Assembly (NCBI GenBank): GCA_902770045.1
Contig: CACXRO010000032.1
Coordinates: forward strand, 1-47,714
DNA from: an uncultured bacterium
GTDB lineage: Bacteria; Verrucomicrobiota; Kiritimatiellia; RFP12; UBA1067
Length of the DNA: 47,714 bases
Direction: 5' to 3'
Shown here: in pieces, positions 23,124 through 29,893 of the stretch
Layout: every line of letters starts with the position of its first letter
How positions within the stretch are numbered: the first letter of the stretch is position 1
Notes under the pieces: generated by a model
Database searches by the model: none
The model's input: the letters and a program-made list of their open reading frames with translations, nothing else
Told to the model about the DNA's origin: nothing
Program-made: the position numbers and the translations under genes

Positions 23124-23593
23124 ATCTCCGGCTTTCTCACCACAAAGTCCTCGAGTTCGCCTTCGGCTCGGTGTTCCTCCTCCGCCGCCTCCATGGAAAT
23201 CCAGACCTCCTTGTGCTCGTCGATCTTCGTCCTGTTCTTCATGGCCACCGCCAGGTTGTGCCGGGCGACCACGGTCGCCTCCTCGCACTTCTTCCGCTCG
23301 CCCTCGGCCCGCGCCACGTTGTCCACCTTGAGCGCGCCCTCCTCGTCGATCCTGGCGACGCCGGCGTTCGCGAGGTCGATCTGCTCGCGGCTCACCGTGC
23401 GACCCATTATCGCGTCGTATATCCTGTCGCGGCGCTCCTCCTTCGTCTCCTCGTAGGCGGCGAGGTCGCGCCGGCGCGCCTCCAGCGCGTCCTCCGCCGC
23501 GGCAAGCTCGCGGCGCGCGGCGGACAGCTCGCCGCTGGCGCGGTCCTCGCGCATCGTGCGTATCCGCAGAAGTGGCTGGAGGACATAGGACAT
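23120..23593 (-). CDS. sctO: T3SS stalk protein SctO
   Basis: 157 residues, almost all coiled coil, as in SctO/FliJ. It is the central stalk linking the SctN ATPase to the SctV ring. The sequence has long Ala/Arg/Glu helices (GELSAARRELAAAEDALEAR, then NLAVAMKNRTKIDEHKEVW). SctO is poorly conserved, so the call relies on length, coiled coil and the N-O-P order. It shares a base with the sctN stop (TAATG) and overlaps sctP by 4 nt. Confidence 0.85.
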   Translation of the reverse strand: MSYVLQPLLRIRTMREDRASGELSAARRELAAAEDALEARRRDLAAYEETKEERRDRIYDAIMGRTVSREQIDLANAGVARIDEEGALKVDNVARAEGERKKCEEATVVARHNLAVAMKNRTKIDEHKEVWISMEAAEEEHRAEGELEDFVVRKPEI

Positions 23594-24921
23594 TACGACA
23601 CCGCCTTTTTGAGCTTTTCGATCGTGTCGTCGTATTCGGGGCGCTCGTCCAGCCCCTGCCGCAGGAACGCGTTCACGGCGCCGTTCTTGTCGATGGCCTC
23701 GTCCGTCTCGGGGTCGGACCCCTTCTTGTACTCGCCGATCTTGAGGAGAAGCTCGACTTCGGCGTACTTGGCGAGGAGCTTGCGCAGCTTCGCGGCGGCG
23801 GCCTTGTGGTCGTTCGGGATGATGGCCGACTGGCACCGCGAGACCGAGGCGAGGATGTCGATCGCCGGATAGTGGTTCATCTGCGCGAGCTTGCGCGAGA
23901 GGATGATGTGGCCGTCGAGGATGGAGCGCGTCTCGTCGGCGATCGGCTCGGTCATGTCGTCGCCCTCCACGAGCACGGTGTAGAGCGCGGTGATGGAGCC
24001 CTTGGACGAGTTACCGGCGCGCTCCATGAGCTTCGGCAGCTCCGAGAACACGCTCGGCGGGAATCCGCGGCGCGTCGGCGGCTCGCCGGCGGCGAGGCCG
24101 ATCTCGCGCTGGGCGCGCCCGAAGCGCGTGACGGAGTCCATGAGCAGCAGAACCTTCATCCCGCGGTCGCGGAAGGACTCGGCGATGGACGTCGCCACGT
24201 GCGCTGCCTTGAGCCGCTCCATCGACGGACGGTCCGAGGTGGAGATGACGAGGACCGACTTCTTGAGCCCCTCCGGACCCAGGTCCTTCTCGATGAACTC
24301 CCTGACCTCGCGACCGCGCTCGCCGATGAGCGCCAGCACCGTCACCTCCGCCTCGGTGTTGCGGATGATCGACGCGAGCAGGGTGGACTTGCCGCCGCCC
24401 GCCGCGGCGAAGATGCCCATCCTCTGCCCCTCGCCGCATGTAAGCAGACCGTCGATGGCGCGGATGCCGAGCGAAATCGGCTTGGTGATCATCCTGCGCT
24501 CCAGCGGCGGCGGCGGCGAGGCGTAGACCGGGTAGTAGCCGTCCGGACGAAGCGGCCCCTTCGCCTCGAGGTCCATCGGACGGCCGAGTCCGTCGAGGAC
24601 GCGCCCGAGGAGGTTCATGCCGACCGGCACCATCTGCTCGCGGCGCGTCGGGATCACCTCGGTTTCGGCGGAGATGCCGATCATGGGGCCGAGCGCGGTG
24701 AGGAGCGCGGCATCCTTGGTGAACCCCACGACCTCCGCCTGCACCTCCAGCGACTCCCACGGGTTCCTGAGAATGCATATCTCGCCGACCTTCACTCCGG
24801 GGACGGACGCCTTGACGATGGTGCCGACGACCTGGATGACCTTGCCCTTCACGTCAATGGGCTGGGCATCCTCAACGGCACGGTCCAGGACCGCCGGAAT
24901 ATAGTCGAACGGCGTAGTCAC
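23593..24921 (-). CDS. sctN: T3SS ATPase SctN
   Basis: 442 residues, family-standard. Walker [11 protein letters not shown] (171-180), Walker [12 protein letters not shown], and the family segment [20 protein letters not shown]. It unfolds substrates and separates them from chaperones at the base of the apparatus. The protein resembles F1 beta-type hexameric ATPases. It overlaps sctL by 4 nt (ATGA) and sctO by 1 nt. No anomalies. Confidence 0.98.
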   Translation of the reverse strand: MTTPFDYIPAVLDRAVEDAQPIDVKGKVIQVVGTIVKASVPGVKVGEICILRNPWESLEVQAEVVGFTKDAALLTALGPMIGISAETEVIPTRREQMVPVGMNLLGRVLDGLGRPMDLEAKGPLRPDGYYPVYASPPPPLERRMITKPISLGIRAIDGLLTCGEGQRMGIFAAAGGGKSTLLASIIRNTEAEVTVLALIGERGREVREFIEKDLGPEGLKKSVLVISTSDRPSMERLKAAHVATSIAESFRDRGMKVLLLMDSVTRFGRAQREIGLAAGEPPTRRGFPPSVFSELPKLMERAGNSSKGSITALYTVLVEGDDMTEPIADETRSILDGHIILSRKLAQMNHYPAIDILASVSRCQSAIIPNDHKAAAAKLRKLLAKYAEVELLLKIGEYKKGSDPETDEAIDKNGAVNAFLRQGLDERPEYDDTIEKLKKAVS

Positions 24922-25553
24922 GGCTTGGCGGCCTCCTCATGGTCACGGGCGAGATGGCGCTTCAGCGAACGCTCAATCGCAGCGAACTGGCTTTCCACCG
25001 AGGCGTCGGCGACGCCGGCCTCGGTCTCGAGGATGCACGCCGGCCCCTTGAGCCGCTCGTCCTCCACCACGTCGAACGACTCGACCGTGGGGTAGTCCTT
25101 GCGCAGCGCGGCGACGCGGTCCTTGACGACCTGGGCCATCTCCGGCGCCACCTTGAGCGTCACGTGGCGCTGGGTGCGGATCACCGCGTTCATCGTCTTG
25201 CGCACGATGTTGACGACCATCTCCTTGTCGCCGACCTCGACGACGAACGACCTGAGCGCCTTCATGACGATGTCGGCCATCTTCCCCTCGACCGACTCCA
25301 TGAAGGCGACGGACTGGTCGACCTGCTCCAGCTTCTGCATGGCGATCTCGAGCTTGCCGTCCTGGAGCCCCTTCTCGTAGCCGCGCTTCCGCTCCTCCTC
25401 GAAGGCCGCCTTCGCCTTTTCGCGGATCCTGCGCGCCTCGGCCTCCGCGTCGGCCACGATCTCGGCGGCGGACTTGGCGGTGGCCACGTCCGCGGCCTTG
25501 ACGAGGCGGCGGTCGGACGCAAGCGTGAAGTTTTGTTTCTCTATCAGCAGCAT
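24918..25553 (-). CDS. sctL: T3SS ATPase regulator SctL
   Basis: 211 residues. An N-terminal SctQ-binding region, a long helical Ala/Glu/Arg stalk ([20 protein letters not shown] with a GxxxG-like [10 protein letters not shown]), then the FliH/V-ATPase E-type C-terminus ([20 protein letters not shown], then [20 protein letters not shown]). A dimer holds SctN on the sorting platform. The start overlaps the sctK end by 10 nt. Confidence 0.94.
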   Translation of the reverse strand: MLLIEKQNFTLASDRRLVKAADVATAKSAAEIVADAEAEARRIREKAKAAFEEERKRGYEKGLQDGKLEIAMQKLEQVDQSVAFMESVEGKMADIVMKALRSFVVEVGDKEMVVNIVRKTMNAVIRTQRHVTLKVAPEMAQVVKDRVAALRKDYPTVESFDVVEDERLKGPACILETEAGVADASVESQFAAIERSLKRHLARDHEEAAKP

Positions 25554-26218
25554 AGCTTGTACGCCTCCGGGAATTTAAGTTTGAGAAGCCTCTTGACGGC
25601 AGCGTCTAACGCAGGCCGTTCATTTTCGCCGCAAAGAACACAGAGGTCGCAAAGACCTTTGGGAAGTTTGAACTCAAGGCGAGACGAAAGAGCCTCCGGC
25701 AAAGAGTCGAGAAGCGAGACGATGATCGACAGCCCGGTCGAAACGACATCTTCACTCATCCGTCCCTTTGCAGACTTTGCATCCTTTGCGGCAAGATCAA
25801 CCCCCTTGAAATACATGGTGTACCCGAACACATCCGGGTAGATGCCGGGCAGCGCCGCCTTGAGTTCGCGCACCGTCGCGCCGTCGGTCACGCGGCGGAG
25901 GTCGCCGGCGCAGGCAACCGCGCCGAGCCACTTGGCGATCTCCACGAGCGTGGCGCCGTCCAGGAGCAGCAGCCGGCTCCAGTCGCCCTTGGGGAAAGAG
26001 TGGAAGCATGGCGTGACGCGAAGCGAGGAGAGGACATGGCGCTTGACGCGGGGCGAGGCGAGCAAGGTTTGGTAGTTAGGCGCCACCAAACCACCTAACC
26101 AGGATTCGTGCACCTGCGAGGCGAAGTCCCAGAGAAAATCGCGGACGCGCGGCCAGAGCGCCTGGTCTGCGACCAACGCCCTCGCTTCATCCATCGATAT
26201 GTTGATTTCTCCTGGCAT
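25544..26218 (-). CDS. sctK: T3SS sorting-platform protein SctK
   Basis: 224 residues. SctK bridges SctD and SctQ. The family core is LLLLDGATLVEIAKWLGAVA followed by a helical VRELKAALPGIYPDVFGYT, and the J-(Y)-K-L order supports it. Three stretches of this gene look like periodic intergenic repeat read as protein: GLVAPNYQT (octamers, 26067-26102), DLAAKDAKSAKG (9-bp GCAAAG units, about 25765-25800) and KGLCDLCVLCGENE (CTTTGCG-type units, about 25620-25660). The C-terminus may thus be remodelled. No convincing ribosome-binding site precedes 26218; an alternative ATG is 26194. Confidence 0.78.
   Translation of the reverse strand: MPGEINISMDEARALVADQALWPRVRDFLWDFASQVHESWLGGLVAPNYQTLLASPRVKRHVLSSLRVTPCFHSFPKGDWSRLLLLDGATLVEIAKWLGAVACAGDLRRVTDGATVRELKAALPGIYPDVFGYTMYFKGVDLAAKDAKSAKGRMSEDVVSTGLSIIVSLLDSLPEALSSRLEFKLPKGLCDLCVLCGENERPALDAAVKRLLKLKFPEAYKLCC
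26067..26102. repeat. octamer-type repeat inside sctK
   Basis: The minus strand reads GGTTAGGTGGTTTGGTGG and then CTAACTACCAAACC, the same GGTTAGGT family found between genes at 18710 and 26600, here in coding sequence. The two halves are roughly inverted to one another. Confidence 0.7.
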
Positions 26219-26255
26219 CTACTGTTCTGTTTTCGGCATTCGACTGCCGAGATGA

Positions 26256-26594
26256 CTACACCCACTTCCTGTCGGCGCCCTTCCTCGACTCGATGTAGCG
26301 CCGCCACCTGAAATCGGCCTCGCCGGTGCGTCCGGCGAGCCTGAGCGCCCTTGTCTCGAGAACCGCCTCGGCATGGGCGAGTTCCGGCGGCACGTCCGCC
26401 TCGCGGAGGACTTCCACCGCCCTTTTCGCGTCGGCGCGCTCGAGGAGCAGTTCCGCCAGCGCGACCGCCGCCACGCCGTCGCGCGGGTCGGCCTCGTGCA
26501 GGGCCTCGCACACGCCAAGCGCGCGGTCGCTGCGACCGTGCCTCATGAAGAGCCACACGGCCGTCCGCAGGAACTGTCTCTCCTCTGTTGTCAT
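26256..26594 (-). CDS. sctY: T3SS TPR chaperone, SctY (YscY)-like
   Basis: 112 residues and TPR-like helical repeats. It aligns by eye with Yersinia YscY from end to end: RQFLRTAVWLFMRHGRSDRA matches the YscY QEFLL..GWLQLQCGHAERA start, and ALRLAGRTGEADFRWRRYIE matches the last repeat. YscY is the chaperone of YscX, and an SctX-like protein is encoded at 31984-32367. It lies between sctJ and sctK, unlike Yersinia where it follows yscX. Start ATG 26594 sits 1-2 nt after GGAGGG, itself the end of an octamer array. Confidence 0.78.
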   Translation of the reverse strand: MTTEERQFLRTAVWLFMRHGRSDRALGVCEALHEADPRDGVAAVALAELLLERADAKRAVEVLREADVPPELAHAEAVLETRALRLAGRTGEADFRWRRYIESRKGADRKWV

Positions 26595-26599
26595 ACCCT

Positions 26600-26638
26600 C
26601 CAACTACCTAACCACCTAACTACCTAACCACCTAACTA
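26600..26638. repeat. octamer repeat filling the sctJ-sctY spacer
   Basis: Five 8-bp units on the minus strand, alternating TAGTTAGG and TGGTTAGG. The first unit begins with the TAG stop codon of sctJ and the last merges into the ribosome-binding site of sctY. Confidence 0.9.
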
Positions 26639-27220
26639 CTTCTTCGGCGGCGGGTCGCGGAACACCGTCACCATGATCTTCTCGGCGGACAGGCCCTCGA
26701 TTGCGTTCTTCACGAGGCCCTTGACCGACGGAATGACGTCCGTCAGGTCCGCGTCCCAGCGCGAGCGGATCGCGACAGCGGCGGACGACGGCAGCGCATG
26801 GCGCGCGAATGGGTCGTTCTCCGGCAGCACGACGTGCACGCGGGCGTCGACGACGCCGTCGATACTCGATATGGTCTTCGCGAGGTCCTGCGCAAGCGCG
26901 TCCATGAAGCGGATGCGCTCCTCGCTCGGGGACGAGATCATGCCCGTCTTCTTGAACACCTCGCCGACCCCCTGGTGCGGCTGGCGCGGCAGACCGGCCT
27001 TTTCGAGCAGGTTGACCGCGTCGGCGAACCTCGACTCCACCACCGTGACGTCCCACGTGCCTTCTTCGCCAGGCGACTTGTGGCAGCCGATCCCCGCGTC
27101 GATGAGCGCGGCCATGACGAGGTTCGCCTGGCGCTCCGCGAGTCCCGCGTGGAGCGTAGTCTCCTTGTCGCACCCGGCCAGCAGAAGCGCCGCGGCCACG
27201 ACCGGTATAGCGTATTTCAT
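26636..27220 (-). CDS. sctJ: T3SS inner-ring lipoprotein SctJ
   Basis: 194 residues. Lipobox LLLAGC (Cys17), then the two ring-building domains: HAGLAERQANLVMAALIDAG and a second one with DGVVDARVHVVLPENDPF, the most conserved SctJ segment. SctJ forms the inner-membrane ring with SctD. It is about 50 residues shorter than YscJ or PrgK and ends at PPPKK without the usual C-terminal membrane helix. The stop codon is the first triplet of an octamer repeat. Confidence 0.94.
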   Translation of the reverse strand: MKYAIPVVAAALLLAGCDKETTLHAGLAERQANLVMAALIDAGIGCHKSPGEEGTWDVTVVESRFADAVNLLEKAGLPRQPHQGVGEVFKKTGMISSPSEERIRFMDALAQDLAKTISSIDGVVDARVHVVLPENDPFARHALPSSAAVAIRSRWDADLTDVIPSVKGLVKNAIEGLSAEKIMVTVFRDPPPKK

Positions 27221-27230
27221 TCTTTGTTCC

Positions 27231-27270
27231 TTTCTAGAATTCTAGGTGTCTAGACATCTAGACTTCTACC
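27231..27270. repeat. octamer repeat in the sctI-sctJ spacer
   Basis: Four or five 8-bp units around TCTAGA (minus strand TCTAGATG, TCTAGACA, CCTAGAAT, TCTAGAAA), ending in the AAAGGAA ribosome-binding site of sctJ. Confidence 0.8.
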
Positions 27271-27271
27271 A

Positions 27272-27670
27272 CTACTGGTTCTTGACCAAAGTCTGGATCG
27301 CGTTCGACGACTTGTCGGCGACCTTGGTCACCACCTCCTGCTGGAACGCGAGGTTCATCACCTCGTACTGCAGTTCCACCAGTTCGCCGGCGGCAGGTCC
27401 GTGCATCCGCTCCAGCTGCGATAGTGCGCGGATCCGGTGGAGGATGCCCTGGTTGTTCGCCTGCGCGGACCGCCAGGCGGCGGTCGCCTCGCTCGCGAAC
27501 GGGATCGGGTCGACTGCGTCAGCCGGGCCCACGCCCATCGCCGCCTGGAACCTGGTCACCGCCGCCGGGTCCGCCGCGGTAGCCGCGTTGACGGCGCCGA
27601 CAGCCGCCGGGTCCGTCACCGGGCTTGCCTGCGCCGCCCGCACCGCCTCGACTATCATCGATTCTGTCAT
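27272..27670 (-). CDS. sctI: T3SS inner rod protein SctI
   Basis: 132 residues. A variable Ala-rich N-terminus, then an amphipathic C-terminal helix with the inner-rod pattern LVELQYEVMNLAFQQEVVTK and ADKSSNAIQTLVKNQ. SctI links the export gate to the needle. Slightly longer than YscI (115). It overlaps the sctG end by 4 nt, giving the E-F-G-I-J order of ysc operons. Confidence 0.88.
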   Translation of the reverse strand: MTESMIVEAVRAAQASPVTDPAAVGAVNAATAADPAAVTRFQAAMGVGPADAVDPIPFASEATAAWRSAQANNQGILHRIRALSQLERMHGPAAGELVELQYEVMNLAFQQEVVTKVADKSSNAIQTLVKNQ

Positions 27671-28038
27671 TCCATCAGGTCCTTTGCCAGTTGCGCCGCC
27701 GCCGGATCGACCGTGTCGGACGCCGCCTCCTCAAGCGGCATCCTCGCCTCGGCAGCGCGGTTCATTCTGAGAAGCGCCATGCCCTTGAACGCCTTGAGCA
27801 TCGCGGAGGACGGAAACCTCGGCAGGGCGTCGCCGTCAATGTAGTCGACAGCTCCCTGGAAGTCCCTCATGCTGATGAAGAGGATGGCGTTCGCCACGGC
27901 GACGGACGCCTCCCCGGGGCGAAACCGCCCCAGCGCCGCGAGTATCTTCGCGGCGGAATGGAAGCGGTTCTGCCCCGTCGCCATAAGGGCGACATTCAAC
28001 AACAGTCTCGCCTCTTCGCTCTCGAGGTCGAAGATCAA
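27667..28038 (-). CDS. sctG: T3SS needle chaperone SctG-like (TPR)
   Basis: 123 residues from a TTG start at 28038, which overlaps the sctF stop (TTGA). Three TPR-like helical pairs (RLLLNVALMATGQNRFHSAA, MRDFQGAVDYIDGD, KAFKGMALLRMNRAAEAR). In Yersinia YscG, with YscE, holds the needle subunit monomeric before export. Length and place directly after sctF match. Sequence identity to YscG is weak, so the call leans on position and fold. Confidence 0.75.
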   Translation of the reverse strand: MIFDLESEEARLLLNVALMATGQNRFHSAAKILAALGRFRPGEASVAVANAILFISMRDFQGAVDYIDGDALPRFPSSAMLKAFKGMALLRMNRAAEARMPLEEAASDTVDPAAAQLAKDLME

Positions 28039-28160
28039 CGGAAGTTGGAGGCGATCGAGTTCAGCGCGTCGCCCATGTTCTTGTTGATGTTCGTCATCGT
28101 GGTGAGCGCGAGGTTCCACTGCTGCAGGTCGTACTGCAGCTGCTGGAGGTTCGCCTGCAC
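28035..28160 (-). pseudogene. sctF: needle subunit SctF, C-terminal part (second frame)
   Basis: A 41-residue frame from a GTG (28160). It reads like the C-terminal half of SctF needle proteins: LQQLQYDLQQWNLAL, then a helix ending IASNFR, comparable to the PrgI ending IIQNFR and the YscF segment DLQHSINKW. It is +1 relative to the 57-residue frame just upstream. AAGGAG lies 4 nt before the GTG, so separate coupled translation is possible. A 1-nt deletion near 28162-28168 would join both into one protein of about 99 residues. It may be a frameshift in nature, a sequencing error, or a genuinely split gene. Confidence 0.7.
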
Positions 28161-28161
28161 G

Positions 28162-28335
28162 TCACTCCTTCAGACGCTCTTCCATCTGGTAGGTCGCGTT
28201 CAAGAGCGCGTTGTAGACCGCGTCCGTGTGGACGAAGTTGCTGATGGCGGTGTCCGTGCCCACCCGGTGCGGACGCTCGACGAAGTCCACCACCTCGGGA
28301 TGTGTGGTAGGATGCGTATTTCCCAATGCTGACAT
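28162..28335 (-). pseudogene. sctF: needle subunit SctF, N-terminal part (first frame)
   Basis: 57 residues from ATG 28335 (AAGGA 8 nt upstream), ending MEERLKE just before a TGA. The sequence (MSALGNTHPTTHPEVVDF, then DAVYNALLNATYQMEERLK) is a polar start followed by a helix, like the N-terminal half of a needle protein, and the C-terminal half follows at once in the +1 frame. It lies between sctE and sctG, exactly where yscF lies. It could alternatively be an independent small gene, but no separate sctF is otherwise present. Confidence 0.65.
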
Positions 28336-28384
28336 TTTACCGTTCCTTTTCTTGTTGTGTTTGCTGTTGAACGTCGCCTTTCGG

Positions 28385-28636
28385 CTACGCTTTCCGCGCC
28401 TCCCCGTCCACCCGGACGGTCAGACGCAAAATCTTCCTTGCGATGGTGTTCGCCTCCCGGAGCCCGTCGACCGCCGGAAACTCGTCCGGCGGCAGCCCCG
28501 CCCTCATTGCCTCGTCTATCCGCTTCGCCAGGGCGGAGAGCACCGCGTCGTACCTCGCCAGCGCGGCCTCCTTCTGCGGCCCCGCTAGTTCCCTCTCAAT
28601 CTCCATCAGTCTTACCGGCTCGCTCACGGCTTCCAT
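28385..28636 (-). CDS. T3SS needle co-chaperone SctE-like
   Basis: 83 residues, two predicted helices (LMEIERELAGPQKEAALARY, then LREANTIARKILRLTVRV). Size, helical make-up and its place directly before sctF match YscE, the partner of YscG in the needle-subunit chaperone. The naming of YscE homologues varies, so I leave the symbol empty. Start 28636 is well supported: GGGAGG lies 5 nt upstream. It overlaps the sctD end by 13 nt. Confidence 0.68.
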   Translation of the reverse strand: MEAVSEPVRLMEIERELAGPQKEAALARYDAVLSALAKRIDEAMRAGLPPDEFPAVDGLREANTIARKILRLTVRVDGEARKA

Positions 28637-29856
28637 ATGAACCTCCCGGTCGAATTGGTGAGCGTCACGCTGTCGGCGCCGATCTCCACCACGACTGCGT
28701 CCCCGAACGGCGCGCCCTCCATGACGCGCCTTCCGTCGCGCATCACGAGGCATGGATAGGGCGCGGTGAGTATTCCACAGACTGGGAGCGCCGGAGAGCC
28801 CTTGCGCGACTTGCGGACGGACGTCCTCTTCACGGAAAAGCCGTTGTCACCGGCGATCACGGCGTCATCCTCCGGTTCGGCCGGGGCCGCCGGGACGACG
28901 CCCATGACCACGCCCGAGACGTCGGCCCCGCGCAGCCTCGGCAGGTCCGCATTCAGCGCCTCCAGCGTCCGCTTCAGCGACAGCGGCGACGGCGACATGC
29001 CGGCGATCCTGAGGAAGCGGTTGGTCGCCGCCGCGACCTTGAGCGCTCCCTCGGTGTACGTGAAGAGCGCATCCTCGGCCGCCGAGCGGAACGACTCGTC
29101 GTCGGTGAGGTCGAGCTCGACCCACGGCTTCGCCTGGTACGCCTCGGCCGTGGCGGCGAGCCGGTCGCGCCGGGTCCTGAGGTTGCCGACGACAGTCGAG
29201 ACGCCGTTGGACTCGACCAGCCTGAGGCCGTACTTCCCGGCGATGTCCGAGAGGCTCTCGCGCTTCTCGCCGGAGACCTTGGCGTCCCTGGATTCGCGGG
29301 TGAACCTGGAATACCATCCCTTGCCGATCTTCGCAAACTGCTCGAACCGGTCCGATTCCCTGATCCTGTCCCTGAAGAACCAGCAGAGGACGGCGACGGC
29401 CGCCAGCACAAGAAACAGCGCGACCAGGCAGCCGCAGCATCCGCCGCGCCGGCGGTTTGAAGGTTCGGTGGTTGGGTGGTCAGTCGGTTCGGTGGTTGGG
29501 CTGCCGGTCGGCTCTTCCGACGCGGGGCTGGAATCACCGGACGGAGAAGACTCGCCGCCAGTCGTTTCCGGTTCGCCGGCCTTCGGCCACTTGAGCGCGC
29601 CCCACGGCGTACCTGCCGGACCGACCGCGAAGGACGTATCGCCCGAGGTCATCACCTCGAACTGTTCGACCGGCTTGCCGTCGACCATGACTCCGCCCGC
29701 CGTGGCCTCGACGTTGAGCGGCGTGTCCGGCATCGTCGGGTCCACGAGCACGATGTCGCAGTCGTCGCCCTTGCCGAGCGTGACGGCGACGCCCTCCACG
29801 AGCGCAACTTCCGCGCCCTTGTTCGGTCCCTCGACTATCTTCAGCAGGTAATTCAT
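28624..29856 (-). CDS. sctD: T3SS inner-membrane ring protein SctD (FHA domain)
   Basis: 410 residues. An N-terminal cytoplasmic FHA domain (about 1-90, with VTLGKGDDCDIVL), a Ser/Thr/Pro/Glu-rich linker (95-135), one membrane helix (143-161) preceded by RRRGGCCGC, and a periplasmic ring-building region to the end. The FHA domain binds SctK, and the periplasmic part stacks on SctJ. The linker around SPTTEPTDHPTTEPSNRR is encoded by an octamer-type repeat (29452-29512), so unit gain or loss would shift the frame and remove the membrane anchor. A Cys cluster before the helix is unusual. Confidence 0.9.
   Translation of the reverse strand: MNYLLKIVEGPNKGAEVALVEGVAVTLGKGDDCDIVLVDPTMPDTPLNVEATAGGVMVDGKPVEQFEVMTSGDTSFAVGPAGTPWGALKWPKAGEPETTGGESSPSGDSSPASEEPTGSPTTEPTDHPTTEPSNRRRGGCCGCLVALFLVLAAVAVLCWFFRDRIRESDRFEQFAKIGKGWYSRFTRESRDAKVSGEKRESLSDIAGKYGLRLVESNGVSTVVGNLRTRRDRLAATAEAYQAKPWVELDLTDDESFRSAAEDALFTYTEGALKVAAATNRFLRIAGMSPSPLSLKRTLEALNADLPRLRGADVSGVVMGVVPAAPAEPEDDAVIAGDNGFSVKRTSVRKSRKGSPALPVCGILTAPYPCLVMRDGRRVMEGAPFGDAVVVEIGADSVTLTNSTGRFIWKP
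29452..29512. repeat. octamer-type repeat inside the sctD linker
   Basis: On the minus strand, imperfect 8-bp units AACCACCG, AACCGACT, GACCACCC, AACCACCG, AACCTTCA. This is the same AACC family as the junction repeats, here in coding sequence. Confidence 0.75.
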
Positions 29857-29893
29857 CGGTTCGTAGCCCTTCTGGCCGTCAGGCCGCCGCGGT

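Noticed and set aside
26219..26255. Small hairpin (CGGCA/TGCCG) between sctY and sctK
   Set aside because: Five base pairs without a T-run is too weak to call a regulatory element or terminator.
28158..28170. prfB-like programmed +1 frameshift in sctF
   Set aside because: UGAC after an AAGGAG is suggestive, but the slip codon GAG cannot re-pair well in +1, and AAGGAG lies too close. An indel or coupled start is simpler.
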